Shown here one piece after another: positions 26,303 to 35,317 of a stretch of DNA of 44,176 bases. The position numbers and the translations under genes were made by a program. Source of the stretch: an uncultured Parasphingopyxis sp. (lineage in GTDB: Bacteria > Pseudomonadota > Alphaproteobacteria > Sphingomonadales > Sphingomonadaceae). Within the stretch, counting starts at the first letter, position 1. Every line of letters begins with the position of its first letter. The stretch is from positions 1-44,176 of the forward strand of contig NZ_CAKZNF010000081.1 of the NCBI RefSeq assembly GCF_937129435.1, given 5' to 3'. The notes under the pieces were generated by a model. The model was not told where the DNA came from. It did not search any database and was given only the letters and a program-made list of their open reading frames with translations.

Positions 26303-26971
26303 ATGGTCCCGGCGCTTTCCCATATCGATCACTGGATCTTCGATCTCGACAATACGCTGTATCCGCCCGGCGCGCGACTGTTCGATCAGATCGACGAGAA
26401 AATGGGCTCGTTCATCGCCGAGCTGCTGTCGGTCGACCGGGTCGAGGCGCGGCGGATCCAGAAACAATATTTCCACTCGCACGGCACGACATTGTCCGGC
26501 CTGATGGAGGCGCATGGCGTCGAACCGAACGAATTTCTCGACTATGTCCATGACATCGACCTCGAAGTGCTCGAAGAGGATCGCGAACTCGTTACCGCAA
26601 TCGGCGCGCTACCGGGGCGCAAGCTCGTCTTCACCAATGGCGATGCGGCTTATGCGAGCCGCGTTCTCGCGCAGCTGGGGCTGGGACAGAGTTTCGAGGC
26701 GATCCATGACATCCATGCCTGCGGCTATGCGCCCAAGCCCAATCCTGTCAGCTATGCCGGGATGTGCGCGGCGCTCGACGTCGATCCGGAACGCGCGCTG
26801 TTCGTCGAGGATATGGCGCGCAACCTGAAGCCGGCAAAAGCGATCGGCATGACCACGGTCTGGGTCAATAACGGCTCGGAAAGGGGTTCGCACGAGGCGG
26901 ACGCGGGCTATATCGACTATGAAATCGCCGCGGTGACGCCGTGGCTGCAGCAATTGACGGAGGCGGCATGA
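26303..26971 (+). CDS. HAD-family hydrolase, pyrimidine 5'-nucleotidase type
   Basis: A 222-residue HAD-superfamily phosphatase. Motif I is [14 protein letters not shown] (Asp nucleophile and acid), motif II is [11 protein letters not shown], the motif III Lys is in [10 protein letters not shown] and motif IV is [14 protein letters not shown]. The LDNTLYP form with a helical cap matches the SDT1-like pyrimidine 5'-nucleotidases. It overlaps dapD by 4 nt, so the two are translated together, a common pairing in alphaproteobacteria whose reason is unclear. The intergenic 26191-26302 presumably has the promoter. Confidence 0.9.
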   Translation: MVPALSHIDHWIFDLDNTLYPPGARLFDQIDEKMGSFIAELLSVDRVEARRIQKQYFHSHGTTLSGLMEAHGVEPNEFLDYVHDIDLEVLEEDRELVTAIGALPGRKLVFTNGDAAYASRVLAQLGLGQSFEAIHDIHACGYAPKPNPVSYAGMCAALDVDPERALFVEDMARNLKPAKAIGMTTVWVNNGSERGSHEADAGYIDYEIAAVTPWLQQLTEAA

Positions 26972-27810
26972 ACCACGCGGCACTGGAACGGGCGATCGAA
27001 CGCGGCTGGGAGAAGCGCGAGACGATCGACCCCGATACGACGGGCGAAGTCCGCGACGCCGTCGAGGCCGCGCTTGCCTTGCTCGATACCGGCGAGGCGC
27101 GCGTGGCGACGCGCGAAGGCGCAGTCTGGCAGGTGCATCAATGGCTGAAAAAGGCCGTGCTGCTCTCCTTCCGCCTCAACGATATGCAGCTGATCGAAGG
27201 TTCGAACGGCGGCGGCCATTGGTGGGACAAGGTGCCGAGCAAGTTCGCCGATTGGGGCGAAGAGGAATTCCGCGCCGCCGGTTTCCGCGCCGTGCCCGGA
27301 TCGATCGTGCGCAAGGGCGCGCATGTCGCGAAGAGCGCCGTGCTGATGCCGAGCTTCGTCAATATCGGCGCCCATGTCGGCGAGGGGACGATGGTCGACA
27401 CCTGGGCCTCGGTCGGCAGCTGCGCGCAGGTCGGCGCCAATTGCCACATCTCGGCCGGCGCCGGGATCGGCGGCGTGCTCGAACCGCTGCAGGCGAATCC
27501 CACGATCATCGAGGACAATTGCTTCATCGGCGCGCGTTCCGAGGTCGTTGAGGGCGTGATCGTCGGCGAGGGCGCGGTGCTCGGCATGGGCGTCTTCATC
27601 ACCGCATCGACCAAGATCGTCGACCGTTTCACCGGCGAGACATTCACCGGCCGCGTCCCCGCCTATTCGGTCGTCGTTCCCGGCACGATGCCCGGCAAGG
27701 AGCTGGTCGACGGATCGCCGGGTCCGGGCCTTTACTGCGCGGTCATCGTCAAGCGGGTCGATGAAAAGACGCGCGCCAAGACGAGCGTGAACGAGCTGCT
27801 GCGCGGATAA
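26968..27810 (+). CDS. dapD: 2,3,4,5-tetrahydropyridine-2,6-dicarboxylate N-succinyltransferase
   Basis: A 280-residue left-handed beta-helix acyltransferase that succinylates tetrahydrodipicolinate in the succinylase branch of lysine and diaminopimelate synthesis. The N-terminal helical domain is followed by hexapeptide repeats (about 100-230: [39 protein letters not shown]). Signature motifs are [23 protein letters not shown] and [19 protein letters not shown]. The start at 26968 overlaps the HAD stop with GGAGG just upstream. lysA, the last step of the pathway, is 4 kb away on the same strand. Confidence 0.97.
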   Translation: MNHAALERAIERGWEKRETIDPDTTGEVRDAVEAALALLDTGEARVATREGAVWQVHQWLKKAVLLSFRLNDMQLIEGSNGGGHWWDKVPSKFADWGEEEFRAAGFRAVPGSIVRKGAHVAKSAVLMPSFVNIGAHVGEGTMVDTWASVGSCAQVGANCHISAGAGIGGVLEPLQANPTIIEDNCFIGARSEVVEGVIVGEGAVLGMGVFITASTKIVDRFTGETFTGRVPAYSVVVPGTMPGKELVDGSPGPGLYCAVIVKRVDEKTRAKTSVNELLRG

Positions 27811-27853
27811 TGGTTGGGCCTGACATGGGCGCACCCTACGCTCCTACGATACC

Positions 27854-27922
27854 GTTAGCCCCGAGCTTGTCGAAGGGCGTATCGCAGATCGAGAACCGGG
27901 CTTCGACAGGCTCAGCCCTAAC
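27854..27922. repeat. CTTCGACAAGCTCAG-type inverted repeat, copy 3
   Basis: The arms GTTAGCCCCGAGCTTGTCGA and TCGACAGGCTCAGCCCTAAC pair over about 22 bp with a few mismatches. It fills most of the 128-bp gap between dapD and the cytochrome P450 gene and ends 16 nt before the P450 ATG, so it could act as a dapD terminator or affect P450 expression. Confidence 0.8.
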
Positions 27923-27938
27923 GGAATAGGGAAACCTG

Positions 27939-29294
27939 ATGAGCCGCCCCGCACAGGCCCAACCACCTTTCGTCCCCGCCCATCCGCCGCGCCCGGAAAA
28001 ACGCGGACCGTTCTGGAGCGGGTTCATCGGCGAGCGGGCGAAAAGCGCAGTGTCGGGCTGGTCGGAGCGCGCTTTCGTCGAGCCGCATATCAAGCGGCGG
28101 CTCCTCGGCTGGACGGTGCAGATGCCGTTCGAACCGGCCTCGCTCAAACGCGTGCTGCTCGACAACCAGTCCAACTATCCCAAGCCTGATATCGTCAAAA
28201 AATTGCTCGCGCCGCTGATCGGAAAAGGCCTGCTCAGCAGCGACGGCACGCTGTGGCGCGACCAGCGCAAGATCGTCGCGGCAAGCTTCACCCCGCCCGC
28301 CGTCGATGCGCGGATCGATCAGTTTACCGCTGCGGCGCGCGATACGGCGGCGCAGTGGCGGGCGGGCGAGACCATCGACATGTCATCGGTCGCGACCGGT
28401 ACGACGATGGCGATCATCGCGGACGCGCTGTTTGGCGGTGACCCCTCGCTCAAGACGCCCGAGGCACGCGCCGCCATCGAGGATGCACTGGTCGCCGCGG
28501 GTGCCGTGCGGCTCTCCGCCGTGCTCGGCCTGCCGACCCTGGCATGGAACGGCAAGATCCGGCGGGGAAGGCGGGCGCAGCGCTTCCTGCGCCACACGCT
28601 CGCCGATCTGGTCCGCGCGCGCGGGCCTGATGGCGGCGACGACTTTATCGGCGGCGTGATCGGCGAGTTGCGCGAGCGCTACGAACCGGGTGAAGCGCTG
28701 GCACTGGCCGTGGACAATGCGGCAACCTTCTACGTTGCCGGGCATGAGACGACGGCCAACCTTCTGACCTGGGCGCTCTATCTGCTGTCCGAACAGCCCG
28801 ACTGGCAGGCGATGCTGGCCGAAGAGGCGCGCGGCACCGCGCTCGACGGCGACCTTTCGGCGAAACTGCCGCTGCTGCGCGCAACGCTCGACGAAACGCT
28901 GCGCCTCTATCCCTCCGTCCCGCGCTTCGACCGGCAGGCGGCGGGGGAGGACAGGCTCGGCGAGTATGACGTCGCCACCGGCGATATCATCTCGATCTGG
29001 CCCTGGGTGCTGCACCGCCATCGTGCGCTGTGGGACGAGCCGGACCGGTTCGACCCGACGCGCTTTCTCGGCGCGCGCGGCAAGGCGATCGACCGCTTCG
29101 AGTACATCCCCTTCGGCGGCGGCCCGCGCACCTGTGTCGGCGCGCGCTTCTCGATCACCGAAGCGCTGGCGATCCTCGCGACATGGCTAACCGGATGGCG
29201 GTTCGAGGCGCTGCCGGATCGCAGCGTGATGCCGACGGGGATGGTGACGCTCAGGCCCGAAGGTGGTTTGCCGTTGACAGTGATGCGGCGCTGA
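27939..29294 (+). CDS. Cytochrome P450
   Basis: A 451-residue soluble-type P450 monooxygenase. The heme cysteine is Cys399 in PFGGGPRTCVGARF. The I-helix oxygen-activation motif is YVAGHETTANLL, the K-helix ExxR is in LDETLRLYPS and the PERF-like region is DEPDRFDPTRFLG. There is no signal peptide or membrane anchor. The arrangement resembles the CYP102-like/CypX group (COG2124), but substrate and redox partners cannot be named; no ferredoxin or reductase gene is adjacent. It stands between two repeats, and its stop touches the modular repeat at 29295. Confidence 0.95.
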   Translation: MSRPAQAQPPFVPAHPPRPEKRGPFWSGFIGERAKSAVSGWSERAFVEPHIKRRLLGWTVQMPFEPASLKRVLLDNQSNYPKPDIVKKLLAPLIGKGLLSSDGTLWRDQRKIVAASFTPPAVDARIDQFTAAARDTAAQWRAGETIDMSSVATGTTMAIIADALFGGDPSLKTPEARAAIEDALVAAGAVRLSAVLGLPTLAWNGKIRRGRRAQRFLRHTLADLVRARGPDGGDDFIGGVIGELRERYEPGEALALAVDNAATFYVAGHETTANLLTWALYLLSEQPDWQAMLAEEARGTALDGDLSAKLPLLRATLDETLRLYPSVPRFDRQAAGEDRLGEYDVATGDIISIWPWVLHRHRALWDEPDRFDPTRFLGARGKAIDRFEYIPFGGGPRTCVGARFSITEALAILATWLTGWRFEALPDRSVMPTGMVTLRPEGGLPLTVMRR

Positions 29295-29423
29295 ATTCCT
29301 CCCCGGTGCGGGGAGGGGGACCATGCGAAGCATGGTGGAGGGGGCTCTCCACACGCGGAACGAAGATGATAGCCCCCTCCGCCAGCGCTTCGCGCTGCCA
29401 CCTCCCCGTGCCGGGAAGGAATG
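29295..29423. repeat. Modular 130-bp palindromic element, copy 1
   Basis: This element fills the whole gap between the convergent P450 and TlpA-like genes, starting right after one stop and ending at the other. Sub-palindromes in order are CCTCCCCG..CGGGGAGG, CCATGCGAAGCATGG, a variable centre, CAGCGCTTCGCGCTG and a closing CCTCCCCG..CGGGAAGG. Copy 2 (37846-37978) carries the same modules in the opposite order. In a convergent gap it could act as a bidirectional terminator. Confidence 0.85.
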
Positions 29424-30041
29424 TTAGCCGCCCAGCGCTTCCGCGATCAGCCCCCGCGCCCGTTCGCCCGACCAGTCCATGCCGCCGAACACCCGGAACA
29501 GCTCGGCGCCGTCGACATCGTAGAGGATGGTGATCGGCAGCGTTTCCGCCTCCAGATCGGCCATGTAGCTGTTCTGCGGGTCGAGCCAGGGTTCGAGATG
29601 CGCGAAATCATATTCGGCCATGAAGGGCGCAACGGCGTCGGCGCCCTGCAGATCCTGACTGATCGTCAGCACCTTGAGCGCATCGCCCTCGCGCTCGGCT
29701 AGCAGGTCCAGCGTCGGCATTTCGGCGATGCACGGCGCGCACCAGGTCGCCCAGACATTCACGAGCACCGGCCGCCCGGCATAGTCCGATATCCGCATCT
29801 CGTTGCCATCGGGATCGCGAAAGGCGAATTCGGGCGCCGCCATGCCGCGATAATCGGTGTTGATCCGGCCGAGGACTTCGGAGCCCGCATAGCTGCGCTC
29901 GCTCGTGCCGCCGGGCGTGCCGGCAGGCGCGGCGATCTGCGGCGCGCTGCCCTCGCGCGCTTGCGGCGCTTCGCCGCTTTGCCTATCGCAAGCCGCGACG
30001 AGAAGCATCGGAACAAGGGCCAGGGCCATCACTGATCGCAC
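29424..30041 (-). CDS. TlpA-like thiol:disulfide oxidoreductase lipoprotein
   Basis: A 205-residue periplasmic thioredoxin-fold protein. The signal with lipobox ([18 protein letters not shown], Cys18) is followed by an Ala/Pro linker and a TlpA/ResA-like domain with the active site [13 protein letters not shown] (Cys-Ala-Pro-Cys) and the cis-Pro region [11 protein letters not shown]. Such proteins reduce disulfides in the periplasm, often for cytochrome c maturation; the target here is unknown. The start at GTG 30041 is chosen because it has GGAG at good spacing and begins the signal with an Arg; ATG 30029 is internal. argH begins 16 nt away on the other strand. Confidence 0.88.
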   Translation of the reverse strand: MRSVMALALVPMLLVAACDRQSGEAPQAREGSAPQIAAPAGTPGGTSERSYAGSEVLGRINTDYRGMAAPEFAFRDPDGNEMRISDYAGRPVLVNVWATWCAPCIAEMPTLDLLAEREGDALKVLTISQDLQGADAVAPFMAEYDFAHLEPWLDPQNSYMADLEAETLPITILYDVDGAELFRVFGGMDWSGERARGLIAEALGG

Positions 30042-30057
30042 GGAAAACTCCAACTCG

Positions 30058-31431
30058 ATGTGGGGCGGGCGCTTCGCCGAAGGCCCGGCCGCGGTGATGC
30101 GCGAGATAAATGCCTCGATCCCCTTCGACAAGCGGCTGTGGCGGCAGGACATCGCCGCGAGCAAGTCTCATGTCGCGATGCTCGGCGCGCAAGGGATCGT
30201 GTCGAGCGATGACGCGAAGGCGATTTCCGAGGGGCTCGACCGAGTCGCTGCGGAATATGAGGCGGACGGCGTCCCGGAGAATCTCGACCTCGAAGACATT
30301 CACATGCATGTCGAATCGCGGCTGACCGAGCTGATCGGCCCGGTCGCCGGGCGGCTGCACACGGCGCGGTCGCGCAACGACCAGGTCGCGACCGACTTCC
30401 GGCTCTGGGTGCGCGACGCGATAGACGCGATGGATGCGGGGCTGGCAGCGTTGCAGTGGGCGCTGGTGAAGCGGGCGGGCGAACATGCCGATGCCGTGAT
30501 GCCGGGCTTCACGCATCTCCAGTCGGCGCAGCCGGTGACGCTGGGGCATCATCTGATGGCCTATTACGAAATGGCGAAGCGCGACCGCAGCCGCTTCGCC
30601 GATGCGCGGGGCCGGCTCAACGAATCGCCGCTCGGCTCCGCGGCGCTGGCGGGGACGGGGTTCGCGCTCGACCGCGAGGCGACGGCTGCGGCGCTGGGCT
30701 TCGACCGGCCGACCGCCAATTCGCTCGATTCGGTGTCGGACCGCGATTTCGCGCTCGATTATCTCTACGCCGCCAGCGTCACCGCGATGCATTTGTCGCG
30801 GCTGGCCGAGGAAATCGTGATCTGGGCGAGCCAGCCCTATGGTTTCGTGACGCTACCCGACGACTATTCGACCGGCAGCTCGATCATGCCGCAGAAGCGC
30901 AACCCCGATGCCGCCGAACTCGTGCGCGGCCATGCGGCGCGGATTTCGGGGTGCCTCGTCGCGCTGCTCGGCGTGATGAAGGGGCTGCCGCTCGCCTATG
31001 CCAAGGACACGCAGGACGACAAGCCGCCGGTGTTCGAGACGCATGACCTGCTCGGGCTGTCGATCGCGGCGATGACGGGGATGGTCGAAACGCTGACCTT
31101 TCGCACCGACCGGATGCGCGCGCTCGCCGAATCGGGCTTTGCCACCGCGACCGATCTCGCCGACTGGCTGGTTCGCGAGGGCGACGTGCCGTTCCGCGAG
31201 GCGCACCATATCGTCGGCGCGGCGGTGAAAGCCGCCGAGGCGAAGGGATGCGGGCTCGACGGGCTGTCGCTCGGCGAGCTGCAGGCCATCGATTCGCGGA
31301 TCGGCGAGGGCGTCTACGACGTGCTGACGGTCGATGCCTCGGTCGCCAGCCGGTCGAGCTATGGCGGAACCGCGCCCGATCAGGTACGGGCTCGCGTCGA
31401 GGAAGCGCGCAAGGCGCTGGACGAGGAATAA
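30058..31431 (+). CDS. argH: Argininosuccinate lyase
   Basis: A 457-residue fumarase-superfamily enzyme performing the last step of arginine synthesis, splitting argininosuccinate into arginine and fumarate. The N-terminus [14 protein letters not shown] is diagnostic. Substrate loops are [29 protein letters not shown] and the signature [12 protein letters not shown] with the catalytic Ser. The C-terminus [17 protein letters not shown] fits. The start at 30058 lies 16 nt from the divergent TlpA-like start, so the two promoters must lie within the opposite gene or overlap. The stop overlaps the next gene (TAATG). Confidence 0.97.
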   Translation: MWGGRFAEGPAAVMREINASIPFDKRLWRQDIAASKSHVAMLGAQGIVSSDDAKAISEGLDRVAAEYEADGVPENLDLEDIHMHVESRLTELIGPVAGRLHTARSRNDQVATDFRLWVRDAIDAMDAGLAALQWALVKRAGEHADAVMPGFTHLQSAQPVTLGHHLMAYYEMAKRDRSRFADARGRLNESPLGSAALAGTGFALDREATAAALGFDRPTANSLDSVSDRDFALDYLYAASVTAMHLSRLAEEIVIWASQPYGFVTLPDDYSTGSSIMPQKRNPDAAELVRGHAARISGCLVALLGVMKGLPLAYAKDTQDDKPPVFETHDLLGLSIAAMTGMVETLTFRTDRMRALAESGFATATDLADWLVREGDVPFREAHHIVGAAVKAAEAKGCGLDGLSLGELQAIDSRIGEGVYDVLTVDASVASRSSYGGTAPDQVRARVEEARKALDEE

Positions 31432-31673
31432 TGCGCAAAGCGATCGCCGCCCTGCTGATCACCGTCACGCTCGCCGGATGCGGCGGGCGCGAGGCGCTGC
31501 GCCCGGCACCGGGCGAAGGCATGCCCGTCGCGCCGGCGATGGCCCGCGCCGAGCCGACGACCGACGACCTGCTGACGCCGACGCCGCAACAGCGCCCCGA
31601 ACGCGTCGACGAGATCCTACGCCGCTCCGAGGAACGCCAGGACGATCCCTTCGACCTGCCGCCGCCGGGCTGA
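31431..31673 (+). CDS. Small lipoprotein, LptM-like by position
   Basis: An 80-residue lipoprotein: the signal [17 protein letters not shown] has the lipobox LAGC (Cys17), and the mature part is proline-rich and charged. It sits between argH and lysA and its start overlaps the argH stop. A small lipoprotein just before lysA (or before dapF) is a conserved arrangement in proteobacteria; the E. coli version LptM (YifL) helps the LPS translocon LptDE mature. The GCGGREALRPAPGEG stretch resembles the GCG-x-KGPLY-PP pattern of that family only loosely. Function as an LptM counterpart is inferred from context. Confidence 0.75.
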   Translation: MRKAIAALLITVTLAGCGGREALRPAPGEGMPVAPAMARAEPTTDDLLTPTPQQRPERVDEILRRSEERQDDPFDLPPPG

Positions 31674-31676
31674 GCG

Positions 31677-32936
31677 ATGGACCATTTCGCGCTTCGCGGC
31701 GGCGCCATGTTCGCCGAAGACGTTCCGCTCGCGACGATCGCCGAGCAGGTCGGCACGCCGGTCTATGTCTATTCGCGCGCAACGCTGGAGCGGCATGCGC
31801 GCGTGTTCAAGGAGGCGTTGGCCGATCTGGGCGACGTGCATATCGCCTTCGCCATCAAGGCCAATCCGAACCTTTCCGTGCTGCGCGTGCTGGCGCGGCA
31901 GGGCTTCGGCGCGGATATCGTGTCGGTCGGCGAGATGAAGCGGGCGCTCGCGGCGGGCGTTGCTGCAAAGGACATCGTCTATTCGGGCGTCGGCAAGACC
32001 CGGGACGACCTTGCCCACGCGCTCGACGCGGGAATCGGCCAGTTCAATATCGAGCTTGAGGAAGAGGGCGCCGCGCTTGCCGAAATCGCGGCGGCCAAGG
32101 GCAAGACGGCCACCGCCGTGCTGCGCGTCAATCCCGATGTCGATGCCGGCACCCATGCCAAGATCTCGACCGGCCTCAGCGAAAACAAGTTCGGCGTCCC
32201 GATTGATCTTGCCGGGGATATTCTCGCGCGCCTCGATGCGCTCAAGGGGCTGAACATGCGGGGCCTCGCGCTCCATATCGGTAGCCAGATCTTCGATCTG
32301 GATCCGATCGAACGCGCCTATGCCAAGGTCGGCGCGCTGGCTATGGATCTGCGCAAGGCGGGCCATGTGATCGACCGGATCGATCTCGGTGGCGGCCTTG
32401 GCGTGCCGTACGAGCGCGACAAGGTGCCGCCGTCGCCAGCCGATTACGGGGCGATGGTGAAGCGGGTGACGAAGGACTGGGGCGTCACGCTGATGTTCGA
32501 ACCCGGCCGCGTGATCGCAGGCAATGCGGGCGTGCTGCTGACCGAGGTCATTTGGGTGAAGCCCGGTATCGTGCGGCCCTATGTGATCGTCGATGCGGCC
32601 ATGAACGATCTCGCGCGGCCGGCGATGTACGATGCCTATCACGATTTCGACGCCGTGCATCCGACCGGCGAGAAGATGGTCGCCAATATCGCCGGCCCGG
32701 TCTGCGAGAGCGGCGACACCTTTGCGATGGACCGCGAGATCGATGCCGTGAAGGCCGGCGATCTTGCCGTCTTCCGCACCGCCGGCGCCTATGGCGCGAC
32801 GATGGCGAGCACGTACAACAGCCGCCCGCTCGTGCCCGAAGTGATGGTTGATGGCGACCGTTTCGCCGTCGTCGCCGAACGCGTGAAGGCCGAAGCGCTG
32901 ATCGAGGCGGAGCCCATGCCCGATTTTCTGGCGTGA
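31677..32936 (+). CDS. lysA: Diaminopimelate decarboxylase
   Basis: A 419-residue PLP enzyme of the alanine-racemase fold that makes lysine from meso-diaminopimelate. Lys61 in HIAFAIKANPNL binds PLP. Other marks are GFGADIVSVGE, LHIGSQIF, DLGGGLGVPY, the EPGR arginine in MFEPGRVIAGN and the dimer-interface cysteine motif GPVCESGDTF. The C-terminal GAYGATMASTYNSRP is typical. It follows the small lipoprotein by 3 nt, in one operon with argH. The repeat at 32961 follows its stop by 24 nt. Confidence 0.97.
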   Translation: MDHFALRGGAMFAEDVPLATIAEQVGTPVYVYSRATLERHARVFKEALADLGDVHIAFAIKANPNLSVLRVLARQGFGADIVSVGEMKRALAAGVAAKDIVYSGVGKTRDDLAHALDAGIGQFNIELEEEGAALAEIAAAKGKTATAVLRVNPDVDAGTHAKISTGLSENKFGVPIDLAGDILARLDALKGLNMRGLALHIGSQIFDLDPIERAYAKVGALAMDLRKAGHVIDRIDLGGGLGVPYERDKVPPSPADYGAMVKRVTKDWGVTLMFEPGRVIAGNAGVLLTEVIWVKPGIVRPYVIVDAAMNDLARPAMYDAYHDFDAVHPTGEKMVANIAGPVCESGDTFAMDREIDAVKAGDLAVFRTAGAYGATMASTYNSRPLVPEVMVDGDRFAVVAERVKAEALIEAEPMPDFLA

Positions 32937-32960
32937 GCTCGTAAACCCGGTTTTTCTTTT

Positions 32961-33011
32961 GTCAGACTTTGGCTAACGCCAAAGCGCCGCGACCGAAAGG
33001 TCGAGTCTGAC
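32961..33011. repeat. GTCAGACT cloverleaf-like element, complete copy
   Basis: A 51-bp element with an outer stem GTCAGACT (32961-32968) and AGTCTGAC (33004-33011) enclosing two hairpins: TTTGGC-TAAC-GCCAAA (32968-32983) and CGACC-GAAA-GGTCG (32990-33003). The RNA would fold as a three-way junction. It lies between lysA and galU. Related copies are at 34724-34750 (half) and 36680-36812 (with a nested palindrome). Confidence 0.85.
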
Positions 33012-33039
33012 AAACAATAACCCTTTCAGGAGCTTCCCC

Positions 33040-33897
33040 ATGAAACCCGTTCGCAAGGCCGTCTTTCCCGTCGGAGGGCTCGGCACGCGCTTCCTGCCCG
33101 CGACCAAAGCCGTCCCCAAGGAAATGCTTCCGGTCGTCGACAAGCCGCTGATCCAGTACGCGGTCGACGAGGCGCGCGAGGCGGGGATCGAGGAAATGAT
33201 CTTCGTCACGAGCCGCGGCAAGGGCGCGATCGAGGACCATTTCGATATTGCGTACGAGCTCGAAACGACGATGGCGGATCGCGACAAGGATCTGTCGATC
33301 CTCGATGGCTCGCGTTTTGCACCCGGCAATGTCTCCTTCGTGCGGCAGCAGGAGCCGATCGGCCTCGGCCATGCCGTCTGGTGCGCGCGGCATATTGTCG
33401 GCGACGAGCCCTTCGCGATCTTCCTTCCCGACGAGCTGATGGTCGGCACCCCCGGTTGCATGAAGCAGATGGTCGATGCCTATGGCCGGCTCGGCGGCAA
33501 TATCGTCTGCGGCCTCGAAGTGCCCGAGGATCAGACGAGTGCCTACGGGATCATCGATCCCGGCGCGGCCGACGGGCCGATTACCGAGGTGAAGGGGCTG
33601 GTCGAAAAGCCCGTCCCCGGCACGGCGCCATCCAACCTGATGATCCCCGGCCGCTATATCCTCCAGCCCGAAGTCATGGGCATCCTGAAAGACCAGGGCC
33701 GCGGCGCGGGGAACGAGATCCAGCTGACCGATGCCATGGCGCAGATGATCGGCAAGCAGCCCTTCCACGCCTATACTTTCGACGGGCGGCGATTCGATTG
33801 CGGCAGCAAATCGGGCTTCATCAACGCCAATATCGCGCTCGCGCTCGACAATCCGGAGCTCGAACCCGAGGTCCGCGCCTTTATCGAAACGCTTTAG
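33040..33897 (+). CDS. galU: UTP--glucose-1-phosphate uridylyltransferase
   Basis: A 285-residue nucleotidyltransferase that makes UDP-glucose for polysaccharides and glycolipids. The N-terminal signature VFPVGGLGTRFLPATKAVPK holds the nucleotide-binding loop and the catalytic Arg and Lys. LPVVDKPLIQYAVDEA, LGHAVWCAR, LPDELMV and GLVEKPVPGTAPSNL are conserved. Length fits GalU rather than longer eukaryotic forms. CAGGAGC lies just before the ATG, in the tail of the preceding repeat region. Confidence 0.95.
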   Translation: MKPVRKAVFPVGGLGTRFLPATKAVPKEMLPVVDKPLIQYAVDEAREAGIEEMIFVTSRGKGAIEDHFDIAYELETTMADRDKDLSILDGSRFAPGNVSFVRQQEPIGLGHAVWCARHIVGDEPFAIFLPDELMVGTPGCMKQMVDAYGRLGGNIVCGLEVPEDQTSAYGIIDPGAADGPITEVKGLVEKPVPGTAPSNLMIPGRYILQPEVMGILKDQGRGAGNEIQLTDAMAQMIGKQPFHAYTFDGRRFDCGSKSGFINANIALALDNPELEPEVRAFIETL

Positions 33898-33927
33898 CAG
33901 GCCACGCCCGGCTGCTATGGTCACGCA

Positions 33928-34710
33928 ATGCACAGCCTTCCCGCCTTTCTGAAAATCAGGGGCCGCCCGGTCATCGTGCTGGGCGCCGGCGATGCGGCGG
34001 ACGCCAAGCGCGTTCTCGTCGAGCGCGCGGGCGGGATTCCGGTCGACGAGGCCGACGAAGAAGCGCGGCTTGCCATCGTCGCGATCGACGACGAGGCGGA
34101 TGCACTGGCGGCAATCGACCGGCTGAAGACGCGCGGCACTCTCGTCAACGCGGTCGATCGGCCCGATCATTGCGATTTCACGATGCCGGCGATCCTCGAT
34201 CGTGATCCGGTCCTCGTCGCGATCGGAACGGGGGGCGCGTCGGCCGGGCTTGCCAAAGCCTTGCGTCAGCGCGCCGAGCGGCTGATTCCGGCGGGCATCG
34301 GCGCCGTCGCCACGCGTATGCGCGAATTGCGCGGCGACCTTCGCGCGCGCTGGCCGGACGCCGAAGCGCGCCGCCACGCCATCGACGCCGCCTTCGACGA
34401 ACACGGGCCGCTCGATCCGCTGCTGCCCCGGAGCGCCGAAGACGTCGATCGCTGGCTTGCCGGCCAGGAGAGTGCCCCGCCGCGCACCGGCGACCAGTTC
34501 GAGACGATTGTTCTGCGATCCGGCGATCCCGACGACCTCTCCATCGGCGAAACCTTGCTGCTGGGCCGTGCGGACCGGGTCTATCTCGCACCGGGCGTGC
34601 CGGAGGCGATCGCGCACCGCGCGCGCGCCGATGCCAAGCGGATCGAGACGGACACGGCGCCCATCGATCCGGGCCCCGGCCTTTCGGTTCACATCAAGAT
34701 GGCGGAGTGA
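33928..34710 (+). CDS. Siroheme synthase-like protein with a truncated methyltransferase end
   Basis: A 260-residue protein whose first 145 or so residues match the precorrin-2 dehydrogenase/ferrochelatase (SirC/Met8, CysG N-terminal) domain: LKIRGRPVIVLGAGDAADAK is the NAD-binding loop, followed by LVNAVDRPDHCDFTMPAILDR and AIGTGGASAGLAKALRQ. Residues about 185-240 (IVLRSGDPDDLSIGETLLL, then ADRVYL ... ARADAKRI) resemble the first motif of the uroporphyrinogen methyltransferase domain, VGAGPGDPxLLTLKALRLL, but the rest of that domain (about 200 residues) is missing. It probably serves siroheme or sulfite/nitrite reductase cofactor supply; a separate methyltransferase would be needed. Confidence 0.78.
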   Translation: MHSLPAFLKIRGRPVIVLGAGDAADAKRVLVERAGGIPVDEADEEARLAIVAIDDEADALAAIDRLKTRGTLVNAVDRPDHCDFTMPAILDRDPVLVAIGTGGASAGLAKALRQRAERLIPAGIGAVATRMRELRGDLRARWPDAEARRHAIDAAFDEHGPLDPLLPRSAEDVDRWLAGQESAPPRTGDQFETIVLRSGDPDDLSIGETLLLGRADRVYLAPGVPEAIAHRARADAKRIETDTAPIDPGPGLSVHIKMAE

Positions 34711-34723
34711 GCGAGGAAGTCGT

Positions 34724-34750
34724 TTTGGCGTTAGCCAAAGTCTGACAAAC
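34724..34750. repeat. GTCAGACT element, half copy in reverse orientation
   Basis: TTTTGGCGTTAGCCAAAGTC followed by TGACAAAC is the inverted form of the left outer arm plus first hairpin of the 51-bp element; the second hairpin and right outer arm are missing. It lies exactly between the convergent siroheme-like and HNH genes, and ends at the HNH stop. Confidence 0.75.
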
Positions 34751-35317
34751 CTAAGCCTCCAGCTCGATGTCCCAATAGAGCCAGTCGTGCCAGCTTTCGT
34801 GCAGATAGTTGGGCGGGAAGCGTTTGCCGTGCTGTTGCAGCTGCCATGTCGTCGGCCGGTGCGGGGCGACGGTGAGCGTCATATGCGCCTGTTTCGGCGT
34901 CCGCCCGCCTTTCTTCAGATTGCACGGCGCGCAGGCGGTGGCGACATTGTCCCAGCTCGTCTTGCCGCCCAGCCGCCGCGGCACGACATGATCGAAGGTC
35001 AGCTCGTCGGGCGAACCGCAATATTGGCAGACGAACCGGTCGCGCAGGAACAGATTGAAACGGGTGAAGGCCGGATATTGGCTCGGCCGCACATATTGCT
35101 TGAGCGCAATCACGCTCGGGATCTTCATCGTCAGCGAGGCCGAATGCACCTCGCGCTCGTAATTCTCGATCACATTGACGCGATCAAGGAAAAACGCCTT
35201 GATCGCGGTCTGCCAAGGCCACAGGCTGAGCGGATAATAGGACAAAGGCGTGTAATCGGCGTTGAGCACCAGCGCCGGGCAACTATCGGGATGGCGGATG
35301 AGATCCGGGTGGTACAT
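34751..35317 (-). CDS. HNH endonuclease
   Basis: A 188-residue HNH nuclease. The finger-bearing motif has Cys97 and Cys100 (FVCQYCGSPD), the catalytic His110 (LTFDHVVPRRLGG), Asn124 (WDNVATAC) and Cys129 and Cys132 (ACAPCNLKKG), so a structural zinc plus a beta-beta-alpha metal site. This group is widespread as a single chromosomal gene in alphaproteobacteria; its biological role is unclear, and it is not obviously part of a restriction system. The start at 35317 begins MYHPDLIRHPD with GGAGG 12 nt upstream; a longer frame to 35383 is less likely. Confidence 0.9.
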   Translation of the reverse strand: MYHPDLIRHPDSCPALVLNADYTPLSYYPLSLWPWQTAIKAFFLDRVNVIENYEREVHSASLTMKIPSVIALKQYVRPSQYPAFTRFNLFLRDRFVCQYCGSPDELTFDHVVPRRLGGKTSWDNVATACAPCNLKKGGRTPKQAHMTLTVAPHRPTTWQLQQHGKRFPPNYLHESWHDWLYWDIELEA

